Source of the DNA: a virus
Virus record (IMG/VR): IMGVR_UViG_3300044705_000037
Location: 1 to 38,834 of that record
Reading direction: 5' to 3' (one strand)
DNA length: 38,834 bases
A model generated the notes under the pieces. That model ran no database searches. It saw only the letters and a program-made list of their open reading frames with translations, and had not been told where the DNA came from. Positions within the stretch are counted from its first letter, which is position 1. The number at the start of each line of letters is the position of its first letter. A program made the translations under genes and the position numbers. Below, in pieces: positions 21,692-29,944 of the stretch.

Positions 21692-22389
21692 CAGACGACT
21701 TCGAACCGACGACAGAACCAACCCCAGAACCAGAACCAACTCCCGACTACATCGAGCTAGACGGAAGAAGGTTCACCCAAGCCCAGCTTTCTCCCTACGT
21801 CAGGTTCATGGACTGGGCTAAATCCAATCCCCAAGGCTTTGACGACCTGGAAGCCTGGGAGCGGGGAGACAAGGTCATGGTCGCCAAGGAGCAGGTCCAG
21901 CCCTCCCCAGCTCCCGCATCGACGGAACTTGACGATGACTTTCTGTCCCCCGCTCTCAAAGAAGAACTGAAGGCCAGCAGGGACTTTCGGCAGGCCTGGT
22001 ACTCAGAACGCGAAGCGGAGCGCAAAGCCGCGATCGACGCCGGCACACAGAGGTTCTTCGCCCAGTACGGAGACATGAGTCCCGACGAGGTCCAGGAAGT
22101 CCTCCGCACAGCACGGGACAACGAGATGATCCGTATCCAACTCTCGCGTGCTCCTCACGACAAGGTCCAAGCAGTCGAAGTCGCACTCAAGCAGGCCATG
22201 ATGCTGGCCTTCCCAGACCGAGCAGAACAGAAGATCCACGACAAGGTCGTCACCGACCTGGCAGCAAAGAGGAAGGCAGCAGCGGCAACAGGCACCAGTG
22301 TCTCGGCACCGAGAGTTGAGCAGGAACCCGAAGATCCCCACCAGGCGATGATCGAGGAGATCCGCGCCGCAATGAACGAGGCTAACTAG
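21688..22389 (+). CDS. Capsid scaffolding protein
   Basis: The protein has 233 residues. It has an acidic Pro/Glu/Thr-rich N-terminus, a helical charged body (LKEELKASRDFRQAWYSERE, AERKAAIDAGTQRFF) and a basic helical patch (KVVTDLAAKRKAAAATG) before an acidic end. This composition and its place just before the coat gene are those of phage scaffolds, which guide procapsid assembly and leave before DNA packaging. Confidence 0.8.
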   Translation: MTDDFEPTTEPTPEPEPTPDYIELDGRRFTQAQLSPYVRFMDWAKSNPQGFDDLEAWERGDKVMVAKEQVQPSPAPASTELDDDFLSPALKEELKASRDFRQAWYSEREAERKAAIDAGTQRFFAQYGDMSPDEVQEVLRTARDNEMIRIQLSRAPHDKVQAVEVALKQAMMLAFPDRAEQKIHDKVVTDLAAKRKAAAATGTSVSAPRVEQEPEDPHQAMIEEIRAAMNEAN

Positions 22390-22397
22390 GAGGCAGG

Positions 22398-23390
22398 ATG
22401 GCTTCTCCGATTGGAACGTCAACAATCTCTTCGATCTCGCGGCGCAGGATCATGCCTCGGATCACCGACCAGGTCTACAAGTCAAACGCGTTGTTCTACC
22501 GGTGGGACCGTTCCCACAAGATCCGCGTCCAGGGCGGTACCCAGATCGAGGAGCCCTTGCAGTACCGCCGCATGACCTCCTCCGGCTTCTACCGTGGATT
22601 CGACGTCCTGGACACCACGCCGCAGGACATCATCAAGAACGCCGCCTTCGACTGGCGTCAGGCCTACGTCACGGTCTCGGTGGACGGAAGAACGCTGATG
22701 ATCAACGACTCCCCGGAGTCGATTGCCAACCTCATCAGCGCCTACTTCGAAGCAGCACGGGCGGAGATGGAGGAGATCCTGGGCAACGCGCTGTTCTCCG
22801 ACGCAGTGACAGACCCGCTGAAGATCGACGGCATCCAGGGTGCGGTGGATAACGGCACCGTCGCCTCGACATACGGCGGTCTTGGTTCGAGGACGACGAC
22901 CAACTCCTTCTGGCAGCCCGCCACCAACGGCCTGGACACAAGCACAACGACACTGTCCTACTCCGCCATGCTCACGGTCTTCCAGGCCGTGACAGAAGGT
23001 GCCCGCCACCCGACGATCCTTGTCACGACACGAAGCAACTACAACCGCTACAACCTGCTCTTCCAGCCCCAGCAGCGCTTCCCCTCAGAGCCCATGGGCC
23101 AGGACGAACAGCTTGCCAGCGCAGGCTTCACCAACGTCTTGTTCCAGAACGTCCCGATGGTCGTGGATTCGCACTGCAACACGGTTCGTTCGGGGACCAC
23201 GGGAGACTCGCTGTACTTCCTCAACGAGGACTACATCAACTTCGTGGTCAAGGACAACCGCGACATCATCCTGGAGGACTTTCAGCAGCCGGTGAACCAG
23301 GACGCCATGGTGGCCAAGATGCTGTGGATGGGACAGCTGGTTTTCAACAACGTCCAGCTCCAGGGCCTGATGAGTGCGCTGACTGCCTAA
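22398..23390 (+). CDS. Major capsid protein (HK97-fold)
   Basis: The protein has 330 residues with GGAGGCAGG before the ATG. Features include an N-arm with RRIMPRITDQVYKSNALFY, a spine-helix region (SPESIANLISAYFEAARAEM) and A-domain segments (TILVTTRSNYNRYNLLFQPQ, VLFQNVPMVVDSHC), typical of coat proteins of short-tailed and related phages. There is no protease and no long delta domain, consistent with a separate scaffold. The next start overlaps its stop (TAATG). Confidence 0.9.
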   Translation: MASPIGTSTISSISRRRIMPRITDQVYKSNALFYRWDRSHKIRVQGGTQIEEPLQYRRMTSSGFYRGFDVLDTTPQDIIKNAAFDWRQAYVTVSVDGRTLMINDSPESIANLISAYFEAARAEMEEILGNALFSDAVTDPLKIDGIQGAVDNGTVASTYGGLGSRTTTNSFWQPATNGLDTSTTTLSYSAMLTVFQAVTEGARHPTILVTTRSNYNRYNLLFQPQQRFPSEPMGQDEQLASAGFTNVLFQNVPMVVDSHCNTVRSGTTGDSLYFLNEDYINFVVKDNRDIILEDFQQPVNQDAMVAKMLWMGQLVFNNVQLQGLMSALTA

Positions 23391-24295
23391 TGCCGAGACA
23401 GATCGCCATCTGCGGTTTTGCCGACTCCAAGGACCAGGCTCCCTGGGCCGATGACTCCTGGGAGAAGTGGGTCGTCAACGACCTGTACGCCTACGTTCCC
23501 CCACCGGGACGGGTACACAGGGTCTTTGAGATCCACCACCTTCTCGGGTTGGACAACCGCAGAAACCCCAACCACATCGCCTGGATGCAGACCCAAGCCC
23601 CCGCTCTCCAGATTCCCGTCTACATGCAGGAGCCACGTCCGGAGTTCCCCTCTTCGCGTGGTCTTCCAAGACAGGAGCTGATGGAGTGCTTCGGTGATCA
23701 AGCCATGGGTGGAAGAGTCGGGTGTGACTACTTCACCAACTCCATCTCCTGGATGTTCGCCCTCGCTCTGTACGAGACAAGCGAATGGGTCACCGTCAAA
23801 GGCAGAAAGCTGCGTCTGTGCGAGCAGGGGACGAAGATCCACATGTACGGGGTGGACATGGCAGCCGACACCGAGTACGCCGCTCAGAGGCCGTCTGTGG
23901 AGTTCTGGGTGGGAGTCGGCAAGTCCATGGGGTGCGAGATGTACATCCCCGACAACTCCGACATTCTCAAGGCCCCTGCTTTGTACGGGTTCGACACCTC
24001 CGCTCCCCTTCGCGTGAAGATGCAGGGCCGTACCAAGATCCTGCGGGAACAGAAGATGCAACTGGCCGCTCAGAGAAACCAGGTCCAGGCCCAGTTGATG
24101 GAGATCGAAAAGACCATGGCCAAGATCGACGGGTCGGTGGAGATGGCCAAGTACGTCTCCGGGGTCTGGACCATGCCCACAGAGATCGCTGCCGGCGAAG
24201 TCATCGATCCCAAGGAACGCACGGCAGTCCAGATCTCAGACGGTCAACCCGATCCCAACCAGGTCCTGGCAGCAATTCAGCAAGGAGGTCAGTAG
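23390..24295 (+). CDS. Rossmann-like protein beside the coat gene, possible glycosyltransferase-type (DUF115/Maf-like)
   Basis: The protein has 301 residues. The N-terminus (IAICGFADSKDQAPW, WEKWVVNDLY, RVFEIH) and the middle (KIHMYGVDMAADTEYAAQRP, MYIPDNSDILKAP) recall Rossmann-type proteins found near structural genes of environmental phages. The fold may be related to MptE/DUF115 and Maf-type transferases, which move nonulosonic acids onto proteins; this is a weak likeness by eye. The last 90 residues are a coiled coil and acidic tail. If it is a transferase it would be the missing partner of NeuB and NeuA. Confidence 0.5.
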   Translation: MPRQIAICGFADSKDQAPWADDSWEKWVVNDLYAYVPPPGRVHRVFEIHHLLGLDNRRNPNHIAWMQTQAPALQIPVYMQEPRPEFPSSRGLPRQELMECFGDQAMGGRVGCDYFTNSISWMFALALYETSEWVTVKGRKLRLCEQGTKIHMYGVDMAADTEYAAQRPSVEFWVGVGKSMGCEMYIPDNSDILKAPALYGFDTSAPLRVKMQGRTKILREQKMQLAAQRNQVQAQLMEIEKTMAKIDGSVEMAKYVSGVWTMPTEIAAGEVIDPKERTAVQISDGQPDPNQVLAAIQQGGQ

Positions 24296-24561
24296 TGGCC
24301 GCTCTCACAGCAAGCTTCGAGCACGCGATTCAGGGAAACAAGCGTGTCGTCTACGCCACGGTCTCGGCAGGTCTCGGGTCCTCTGCTGATGCGGTGATCT
24401 TCCCGCACCTGACGGTCATCACCGGTGGTGTGGACTTCACCTACACAGCCGCACCTGGAGCAAACCCGGCAGCACCGATCCTCAGTATTTCCGGAACGAC
24501 GGTGAACATCCAAAGCGGGACGACAGGGATCGCCTTCGTCCTCAACTGCGAAGGTCGATAA
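24295..24561 (+). CDS. Small beta-rich head protein
   Basis: The 88-residue product from GTG (TAGTG overlap) is strand-rich with small residues (VVYATVSAGLGSSADAVIF, PILSISGTTVNIQSGTTGI). Composition and location after the coat gene suggest a head decoration protein. Confidence 0.6.
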   Translation: MAALTASFEHAIQGNKRVVYATVSAGLGSSADAVIFPHLTVITGGVDFTYTAAPGANPAAPILSISGTTVNIQSGTTGIAFVLNCEGR

Positions 24562-24570
24562 GGAGAAGAC

Positions 24571-25149
24571 ATGGGCGGTTCAAAGCAGATCGTCAATTCA
24601 AAGGCAGCCTTCGGTGACCCTTCGGACCACATGCTCGGTGGCCGCACCTACACCGAGACCGAGGAGTTCTTCAACGCATCGTCGGTGGGTTCGGTCAAGC
24701 CGGGTCACGCCGTTGTCCTGTCCTCCAACAACAAGGAAGGCAAGGGGGCCACGGCGACCACGGTGAACATGAGCGGCTTCTTCGTGGGCATCGCCGTCAC
24801 CTCGGGAACCTCCTGCACCGATCCCACGGTTGCCACCTCGCTTCAGCCTCAGGGTTGCTGGTTCCGCGCCGTCACCCAGGGTCTTGTCTACGGGGCCTTC
24901 CTGACTTCGGGAACGGTTCCGGGTGACGTGGTGGGTACGACGAACTCAACCGTCTCAGCACCCCTCGGTGGGTATCTGGGTACCGCCACCTCCACAAACA
25001 CGGCAGGGTCGTTCTTCGGTGTGGCGGGTTGGGCTCTGACCTCGGGCTCGACACTGGCCATTACCGGTATCGACTTCCCCGCCGATGCCTCTCACCCTCG
25101 CGGAGTTGTGCTTCTTCGTCCGGCCCTCATCCCAGGATCGACAATTTGA
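24571..25149 (+). CDS. Head decoration-type protein
   Basis: The protein has 192 residues, AAGGAGAAGAC before the ATG. The body is beta-rich and Gly/Thr/Ser-heavy (GHAVVLSSNNKEGKGATA, SGFFVGIAVTSGT, GGYLGTATSTNTAGSFFGVA), resembling DUF2190-like and other capsid-stabilising proteins. Two Cys in the middle are spaced for an exposed loop. The next gene's TTG overlaps its stop. Confidence 0.62.
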   Translation: MGGSKQIVNSKAAFGDPSDHMLGGRTYTETEEFFNASSVGSVKPGHAVVLSSNNKEGKGATATTVNMSGFFVGIAVTSGTSCTDPTVATSLQPQGCWFRAVTQGLVYGAFLTSGTVPGDVVGTTNSTVSAPLGGYLGTATSTNTAGSFFGVAGWALTSGSTLAITGIDFPADASHPRGVVLLRPALIPGSTI

Positions 25150-25676
25150 AAGACCTCCAGGACACCGTTCGTATCAAGAACCTCGGCAAGAAGGAACTGC
25201 GACTTGCCCACAACTCCCGTCTAACTGTTGTGCCGGCTGGTGGAGAGGGGTTTGTTTCGCGGGAGTGCGCCATCATTCACTTCGGCAACCCCGAAGTCCG
25301 AAACGACCCCATGAAGGATCACTCAGAAGACAGAGACGCAAGAAAGCTCGAGTACGAACGTGTCCTGGCCCTGTACGTCCCCCTCAACGACGGAGTCTCC
25401 CGCATCGACATGAAGCTCCTTCCCTCCGTTGAGATCTACGAAGTCACGGGCGAGCAGTGGACTTCTCTTCTGGACGACCCCCAAGGCTTGGAACTTCCCG
25501 CAGTCGGAGCTCCGGAAGTCGATAAGGAGCACATGCTGGAAGCCCTTCAAGCCCAGCTCAACCGTCTCCAGCAGCAGATCAACGACAACAACGAACCGGT
25601 AGCCGTCAACGAGGACTCTCCGAGACCTCCGAGAATGAAGAAGCCTGTCTCGGTCACGGCGCATGAGGACGACTGA
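25146..25676 (+). CDS. Hypothetical structural protein with coiled-coil C-terminus
   Basis: The protein has 176 residues from TTG 25146 (TTGA overlap). The first part is beta-rich (VRIKNLGKKELRLAHNSRLT), the middle acidic, and residues about 125-150 form a heptad helix (HMLEALQAQLNRLQQQIND). The beta-rich part looks like small head-completion or stabilising proteins. No family recognised. Confidence 0.6.
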   Translation: MKDLQDTVRIKNLGKKELRLAHNSRLTVVPAGGEGFVSRECAIIHFGNPEVRNDPMKDHSEDRDARKLEYERVLALYVPLNDGVSRIDMKLLPSVEIYEVTGEQWTSLLDDPQGLELPAVGAPEVDKEHMLEALQAQLNRLQQQINDNNEPVAVNEDSPRPPRMKKPVSVTAHEDD

Positions 25677-25677
25677 T

Positions 25678-26043
25678 GTGGAGTACATCGGCCAGAACTC
25701 ACCGGGAACACGCTCAGAAGACCTAGACCCCAAGGTCGATCTGCTCGACCAGTTAAACGACGCCATCAACAGGCCCATGGTCTCGGTGGTCGTCAACCGC
25801 CAAACCGAGCTACCGGAGTCCGATGGCCAGGTCGGTCAGAAGGAAGCCAACTACACCGACAAGGGCAATTACCCCTGGCAGTGCGGGACATGCAAATTTA
25901 TCGTCTGGGGCCAGTCAGAAGACGATCCCTTCGGTTCGGACAAGGACCGATGCCAGCTCGTAGCCGGTGGGGTCTCCCCTTCTGGGACATGCCGTTTCTG
26001 GGAAGCCAAGCCGGTCTACATCAAGCAGGTGGCGGGCAAATGA
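25678..26043 (+). CDS. HiPIP-like/zinc-type Cys protein
   Basis: The product has 121 residues from GTG 25678 (an ATG five codons upstream is also in frame). The C-terminal half has WQCGTCKFIVWGQ, DRCQLVAGG and SGTCRFWE, four Cys in the order typical of the small phage proteins annotated as high-potential iron-sulphur-like. They are common near tail and head genes, role unclear. ATGA overlap downstream. Confidence 0.58.
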   Translation: MEYIGQNSPGTRSEDLDPKVDLLDQLNDAINRPMVSVVVNRQTELPESDGQVGQKEANYTDKGNYPWQCGTCKFIVWGQSEDDPFGSDKDRCQLVAGGVSPSGTCRFWEAKPVYIKQVAGK

Positions 26044-26399
26044 GTACCACGGCCACAGTCACTATCTCAGGCACCCTCACAGGCCGCGCAGAGGGTGGAA
26101 GTGACCAGTTCTTCATCAAGCTCACCAACACCTCCGCCGCCTCCTACGACGTCCAGACCACGGCCACAACTGCCCAGGCAACCGCTACCTTGCTCACCGC
26201 CCCCACCTCGGCAAAGTTTCTGCTCATCGAGCCCCCTTCCACCAACCGCAACGGACTGCGCCTGACGGGAAGCACGGCAGAGGCAGGTATCCCTCTTTCC
26301 TCCGTTGACCCGACGTTTCTGTCCATCGCCTCCAGTGTCTATTTTGTCTATACGACGGGGACGGACCCGGTTCCCGGGATAAGGATCGTGTTCGTATGA
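26040..26399 (+). CDS. Fibre-region module protein, copy 1
   Basis: The 119-residue product is almost wholly beta strands (VTISGTLTGRAEGGSDQFFI). Its core pattern (TAxATLL..., KFLLIEPPSTNRNGLRLTGS, then AEAGIPLSS and a closing strand IRIVFV) recurs in 29588, 31389, 31779 and the C-termini of 26811 and 28112. It is probably an external virion module that caps or trimerises fibres. Coupled by ATGA to both neighbours. Confidence 0.6.
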   Translation: MSTTATVTISGTLTGRAEGGSDQFFIKLTNTSAASYDVQTTATTAQATATLLTAPTSAKFLLIEPPSTNRNGLRLTGSTAEAGIPLSSVDPTFLSIASSVYFVYTTGTDPVPGIRIVFV

Positions 26400-26809
26400 G
26401 CGGTTTCAACGACTTCCTGAGGGATTCGCTGGTCAAGACGATCTTCCAGAACGCCGCCTACACCACGGTGGGAACGCGGTTCGTCGCGCTGTTCACGGCC
26501 AACCCCAACTCAGCGGGTGGTGGAACCGAGGTCTCAACGGTCGGGACGGGATACAACCGGATGCCCATGTCCACAGCCAACTGGACGACCAACGCCATCG
26601 GAGGTGTGACGAACAACGCCGCCATCCAGTTCACCAACAACGCTCCCGGTGGGTGGGGAACGGTGACCGGTGTTGCCATCATCCAGACCTCAGTCACCGG
26701 AGCGGGCAACTACGAGTTCTGGGGGCCTCTGACGGCAAACGTCACGGTGAACGCCGGTGACATCGTCCAGTTCTCATCGGCGTCTTTGACCATCACGCTG
26801 ACGAGCTGA
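26396..26809 (+). CDS. Tail-fibre-like protein with FNDFLxDxxV motif
   Basis: The 137-residue product begins MSGFNDFLRDSLVKTIFQ and continues TVGTRFVALFTANPNSAGGG, TEVSTVGTGYNRMPM, AIQFTNNAPGGWGTVTGVAI. This is a well-known small phage tail/fibre family: VALFT-x-x-P followed by Gly-Gly-Thr-Glu-Val and a W-G-T-V segment. It is found in tail modules of many phages and is taken to be a structural component of the adsorption apparatus. Confidence 0.72.
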   Translation: MSGFNDFLRDSLVKTIFQNAAYTTVGTRFVALFTANPNSAGGGTEVSTVGTGYNRMPMSTANWTTNAIGGVTNNAAIQFTNNAPGGWGTVTGVAIIQTSVTGAGNYEFWGPLTANVTVNAGDIVQFSSASLTITLTS

Positions 26810-26810
26810 G

Positions 26811-28112
26811 ATGGCTGTTTCCTTCTCTCTCCTGCTGGGGGAGAGGAGCACGGCCAGAACCACGGCCTTCGTCACCTCTTCTGCTTCTCCCTCCAGTGCC
26901 GGTGGCAACATGGTCCTTGCCGCCGTTCTGTCCAGGAACTTCTCTGTTAGCGATCTTCCTTCGCCGAGCATTGATGGGTGGGGTTTGACGTGGAGCCAGA
27001 TCCAGACGGTCGAGATCCAGCAGGGAGGTAACGCCGCACGAAGGCTCTCGTTGTTCAAGAGTTCAGGCACTGCGGTTCCGGGAACCAAGTCCACCATCCA
27101 CTTCTCAGGGACTACCGCTCCTCAAGGGGTGATCTGGTGCTACCTCAATCTCTCTGGGGTTGACACCGCTTCTCCGATCGTCCAGTCGACCTACAACGCC
27201 TCGACGGTCGCACAGAGCAACTGGGGTGTGAACCTGTCCGGGGTCAGCACCAACAACGCCGTCTTCGGAACCTTCGGATCGGTGGCTACCACGGTCATCA
27301 CCACGGGGGTCGGGCTGCAGGTGGTCTACGCCAACTCGACCTTCTTCATCACCAGCACTTCTTTTCCGCTGAACTTCTTCAACGAGTTCGCCGGTTCTGC
27401 CGTGAACTCAGTTGGCACGGTCCAGCCCTCCAACGCCATGAACCAGGCCATCGCCGTGGAGATCGCCGCCCATCTGCAGCCCAATCCCGTGGGAAACATC
27501 CAGGCCAAGGCAAGCGTCGTGGCGACGATCCAGCCCAACGACGACTTGAAGTCCAATATCCAGGCTCAGGCATCGGTTCAGGCAACCCTTACCAGAAGCT
27601 CCTTAGACGCCCTGCAAGCCTCCCTGAACGCCGCTGCGTCGGTTGTCGCCACCCTGACCAGGGGACAGGTCACAAAGGCCCTCAGCGCCTCCCTACAGGC
27701 TGCTGCAACCCTTGTGGGAACGATCTCAGGCCCCGGACCTCAACCTCTGGGCAGAGGAGCCACCAAAAAGCAGTACGTCCTCCAGGCCAGCCTGAGACTG
27801 CAAACCGACGGGTTTCCCCCAATGTCCCGTTCGCGGAGCCTTTCGTCCACGGTGTCTCCGAGGGTCAAGCAGACCCTTGCGGTTTCAGCCGTTCCCCAGC
27901 CCGTCGATCTGACGAGTGTGTCCAACGCCAGGTTCCTTCTCGTGGTTCCGGATGCCACCTTCACCGACCCCGTCTACCTGGGATACAGCGCCGGTGACTC
28001 GGTAGGCATCGCTTTGACAGCGGCGTCGTTGTTCTCGGTCGGTGCCCCCACGACGGGGTTCAACCTGTTCACCTCGGCCAACTCCTGCAACGTGCGAGTG
28101 GGGGTCTTCTAG
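26811..28112 (+). CDS. Modular fibre protein A: beta-sandwich, repeat stalk, C-terminal module
   Basis: The protein has 433 residues. Residues 1-220 form a beta-sandwich (NMVLAAVLSRNFSV, WSQIQTVEIQQGG, YLNLSGVDTASPIVQST) shared with 28112 and with 18100. Residues 220-310 are three or four repeats of about 19 residues with the core ASVVATL (IQAKASVVATI, IQAQASVQATL, LNAAASVVATL), forming a stalk. The C-terminal 120 residues match the fibre-region module. It is probably a host-binding fibre. Confidence 0.68.
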   Translation: MAVSFSLLLGERSTARTTAFVTSSASPSSAGGNMVLAAVLSRNFSVSDLPSPSIDGWGLTWSQIQTVEIQQGGNAARRLSLFKSSGTAVPGTKSTIHFSGTTAPQGVIWCYLNLSGVDTASPIVQSTYNASTVAQSNWGVNLSGVSTNNAVFGTFGSVATTVITTGVGLQVVYANSTFFITSTSFPLNFFNEFAGSAVNSVGTVQPSNAMNQAIAVEIAAHLQPNPVGNIQAKASVVATIQPNDDLKSNIQAQASVQATLTRSSLDALQASLNAAASVVATLTRGQVTKALSASLQAAATLVGTISGPGPQPLGRGATKKQYVLQASLRLQTDGFPPMSRSRSLSSTVSPRVKQTLAVSAVPQPVDLTSVSNARFLLVVPDATFTDPVYLGYSAGDSVGIALTAASLFSVGAPTTGFNLFTSANSCNVRVGVF

Positions 28113-29473
28113 TGGCCATCACCATCAACAACCTCACGTCGGGGGTGAACACGGGGAACACCAGCAAGTGGACGCTTGCCTCCGTTCTTCCGACCTCAGG
28201 CACCCTGCTCCTGCTTGGGATGTACGCAAGGAGTCCGGGAGCAGGAGTTGTTTTTGCTGCTTCTCCGACCATTGCCGGGGCTGGAGCCACCTGGGTGAAG
28301 GTTCAGGAGAGCTCGACCAACTCCACCCAGTACATCGGGTTGTACCGGGCCATGCCCTCTGCGCCGACGAGCGTTGCCATCACCGTCAGCTGGTCGGGTG
28401 CAACGATGAACGGCGGGTGGAGCCTGGCGCAGTTCTCGGGTGTTTCGCTGGCCTCAACAGACGGTGCTGGAGCGATTGTTCAGTCCACCATCGGAACGGG
28501 CGTCACCTCGTCCACAACACCATCGCTCGTCCTCGGTGCCTTTTCCAACTCGTCCAACGCGTCCTACGGATTGTTCGGGCAGGCAGCCGACAACAGAGCG
28601 TTCACCACTGGTGTCGGAATGTCGCTCATTGCTTCGGTGACAAACGCGGCGCCCATCAATATGGCCATGCTCACCGAATGGCGCCTGACGACGAACACAA
28701 CCGTCGATGCAGTTCACCCGACCTCGGTATCACCGGCACGCCAGATCATCGCTGTCGAGATCGCTTCTGTTCCCGGTGGGGTCACCGACAACCTCGCCGC
28801 TTCCATCCTCGCTCCCGCTTCGGTCACCGCGACTTTGGCTCCCTTCAAGAAGCTCAACGCTTCGATAACCGCTTCCGCGACGATCACCGAAGCCAACCTC
28901 ACCCGAGCCGGTACAGACCTGCTCACAGCCTCTCTGAGGGCTGCTGCGACCGTTTCTGCGTCCCTGGGCCAGATCGCTCAAGGAACGGCTTCTGTGAGCG
29001 CAAGAGCGTCTGTGAGGGCCACGCTCAACGTCACCAAGCAGATCATCCGTGCGGCTTCAACCGACGTCTACGACTTCACGGCCAGCCTGCTCATCACCAA
29101 GGACCGAAAGCGCTGGAAGCGAACGATCTTCTCGACCTTCTCCCCCAAGAACTTCCAGCAGGTGGAAGTCACGACGACTCCGTTGACCCTGGTCCCCGAC
29201 GCCAACGCCAGGTGGGTGCTCCTCACCCCGCAATCCACCAATCCCTACTCCCTGCGGATGGTTCAAACAGACGCCTCGATCATCTACGACTCCACCTACC
29301 CCTACGACTCCACGCTCTTCTACGACCCCGGCATCGGTACGGGAGGAGCGCAGGGGTTTGGATTGTCCTCGGTGAACCCCTCGCTGATAGCGGTGTCCAC
29401 GTCTCTTTCGTCCTTTAGCCTGTTCACAACGCTCGACAACTCAATGGCGGAGGTAGGGATTGGCTACCTGTAA
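28112..29473 (+). CDS. Modular fibre protein B, paralogue of A
   Basis: The protein has 453 residues from GTG (TAGTG overlap). Same order as A: beta-sandwich (TLLLLGMYARSPGAG, WVKVQESSTNSTQYIGLYRA, AQFSGVSLASTDGAG), stalk repeats (LAASILAPASVTATL, LTASLRAAATVSASL, VSARASVRATL), then the C-terminal module. A Tyr/Asp-Ser-Thr-rich insertion (YDSTYPYDSTLFYDPG) near the end is unique to this copy and may alter specificity. Confidence 0.68.
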   Translation: MAITINNLTSGVNTGNTSKWTLASVLPTSGTLLLLGMYARSPGAGVVFAASPTIAGAGATWVKVQESSTNSTQYIGLYRAMPSAPTSVAITVSWSGATMNGGWSLAQFSGVSLASTDGAGAIVQSTIGTGVTSSTTPSLVLGAFSNSSNASYGLFGQAADNRAFTTGVGMSLIASVTNAAPINMAMLTEWRLTTNTTVDAVHPTSVSPARQIIAVEIASVPGGVTDNLAASILAPASVTATLAPFKKLNASITASATITEANLTRAGTDLLTASLRAAATVSASLGQIAQGTASVSARASVRATLNVTKQIIRAASTDVYDFTASLLITKDRKRWKRTIFSTFSPKNFQQVEVTTTPLTLVPDANARWVLLTPQSTNPYSLRMVQTDASIIYDSTYPYDSTLFYDPGIGTGGAQGFGLSSVNPSLIAVSTSLSSFSLFTTLDNSMAEVGIGYL

Positions 29474-29615
29474 GTGCAGTCACGACGAGAAGGACCACAG
29501 GGAAGGGGTCTGCAATCACAGGGCCTGTGGGTGCATCAAGCTCCGAAGAGTTGTCGAGCTCAAGGCCGATCTGACGGCAGGGGTGAGATGGGATCAACCG
29601 GACTCATCCGAGTGA
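29460..29615 (+). CDS. Small Cys/His-rich metal-binding protein
   Basis: The 51-residue product from TTG has GGAGG six bases upstream. It begins MATCKCSHDEKDHREGVCNH and continues RACGCIKLRR, giving five Cys and several His spaced like a zinc-binding mini-domain. It overlaps the end of fibre B and the start of the next module in other frames. Function unknown. Confidence 0.65.
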   Translation: MATCKCSHDEKDHREGVCNHRACGCIKLRRVVELKADLTAGVRWDQPDSSE

Positions 29616-29944
29616 AGATCTCTCTCACCGGTCTTCCCGAAGGTGGGAACGACGAGATCTTGTATTCCCTGAACAACACCTCGGCCACGGGCAACTCCAA
29701 CACCACCTCATTGACCACAGCAAAAGGAACGGCGATCTCGGTGGTCATCCCGTCCTCCGGAAAGTTTCTCACCGTCCTTCCTGCCTCGACCAACACCCAA
29801 CCCGTGAGCCTGACCGGTAGCACCTCGGAGGTAGGAGTTAGCCTCTCCCCTCGCGGAGCCTCTGTTGTGAGTGTTCAAGGAGGAAGCACGATCTACTTGT
29901 ACTCCTCACCCTCAGCAGTTACGGCCAGGACGGTGGTCTGGTGA
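29588..29944 (+). CDS. Fibre-region module protein, copy 2
   Basis: The 118-residue product from ATG 29588 (the frame is open further upstream but not protein-like there) repeats the module: [48 protein letters not shown], closing TARTVVW. It directly precedes the tailspike and overlaps it by GTGA. Confidence 0.62.
   Translation: MGSTGLIRVKISLTGLPEGGNDEILYSLNNTSATGNSNTTSLTTAKGTAISVVIPSSGKFLTVLPASTNTQPVSLTGSTSEVGVSLSPRGASVVSVQGGSTIYLYSSPSAVTARTVVW

Noticed and set aside
28042-29418. 458-codon open frame over fibre protein B
   Set aside because: It is His/Arg/Cys-rich without domain structure, and it shadows a clearly coding frame with normal overlaps at both ends.
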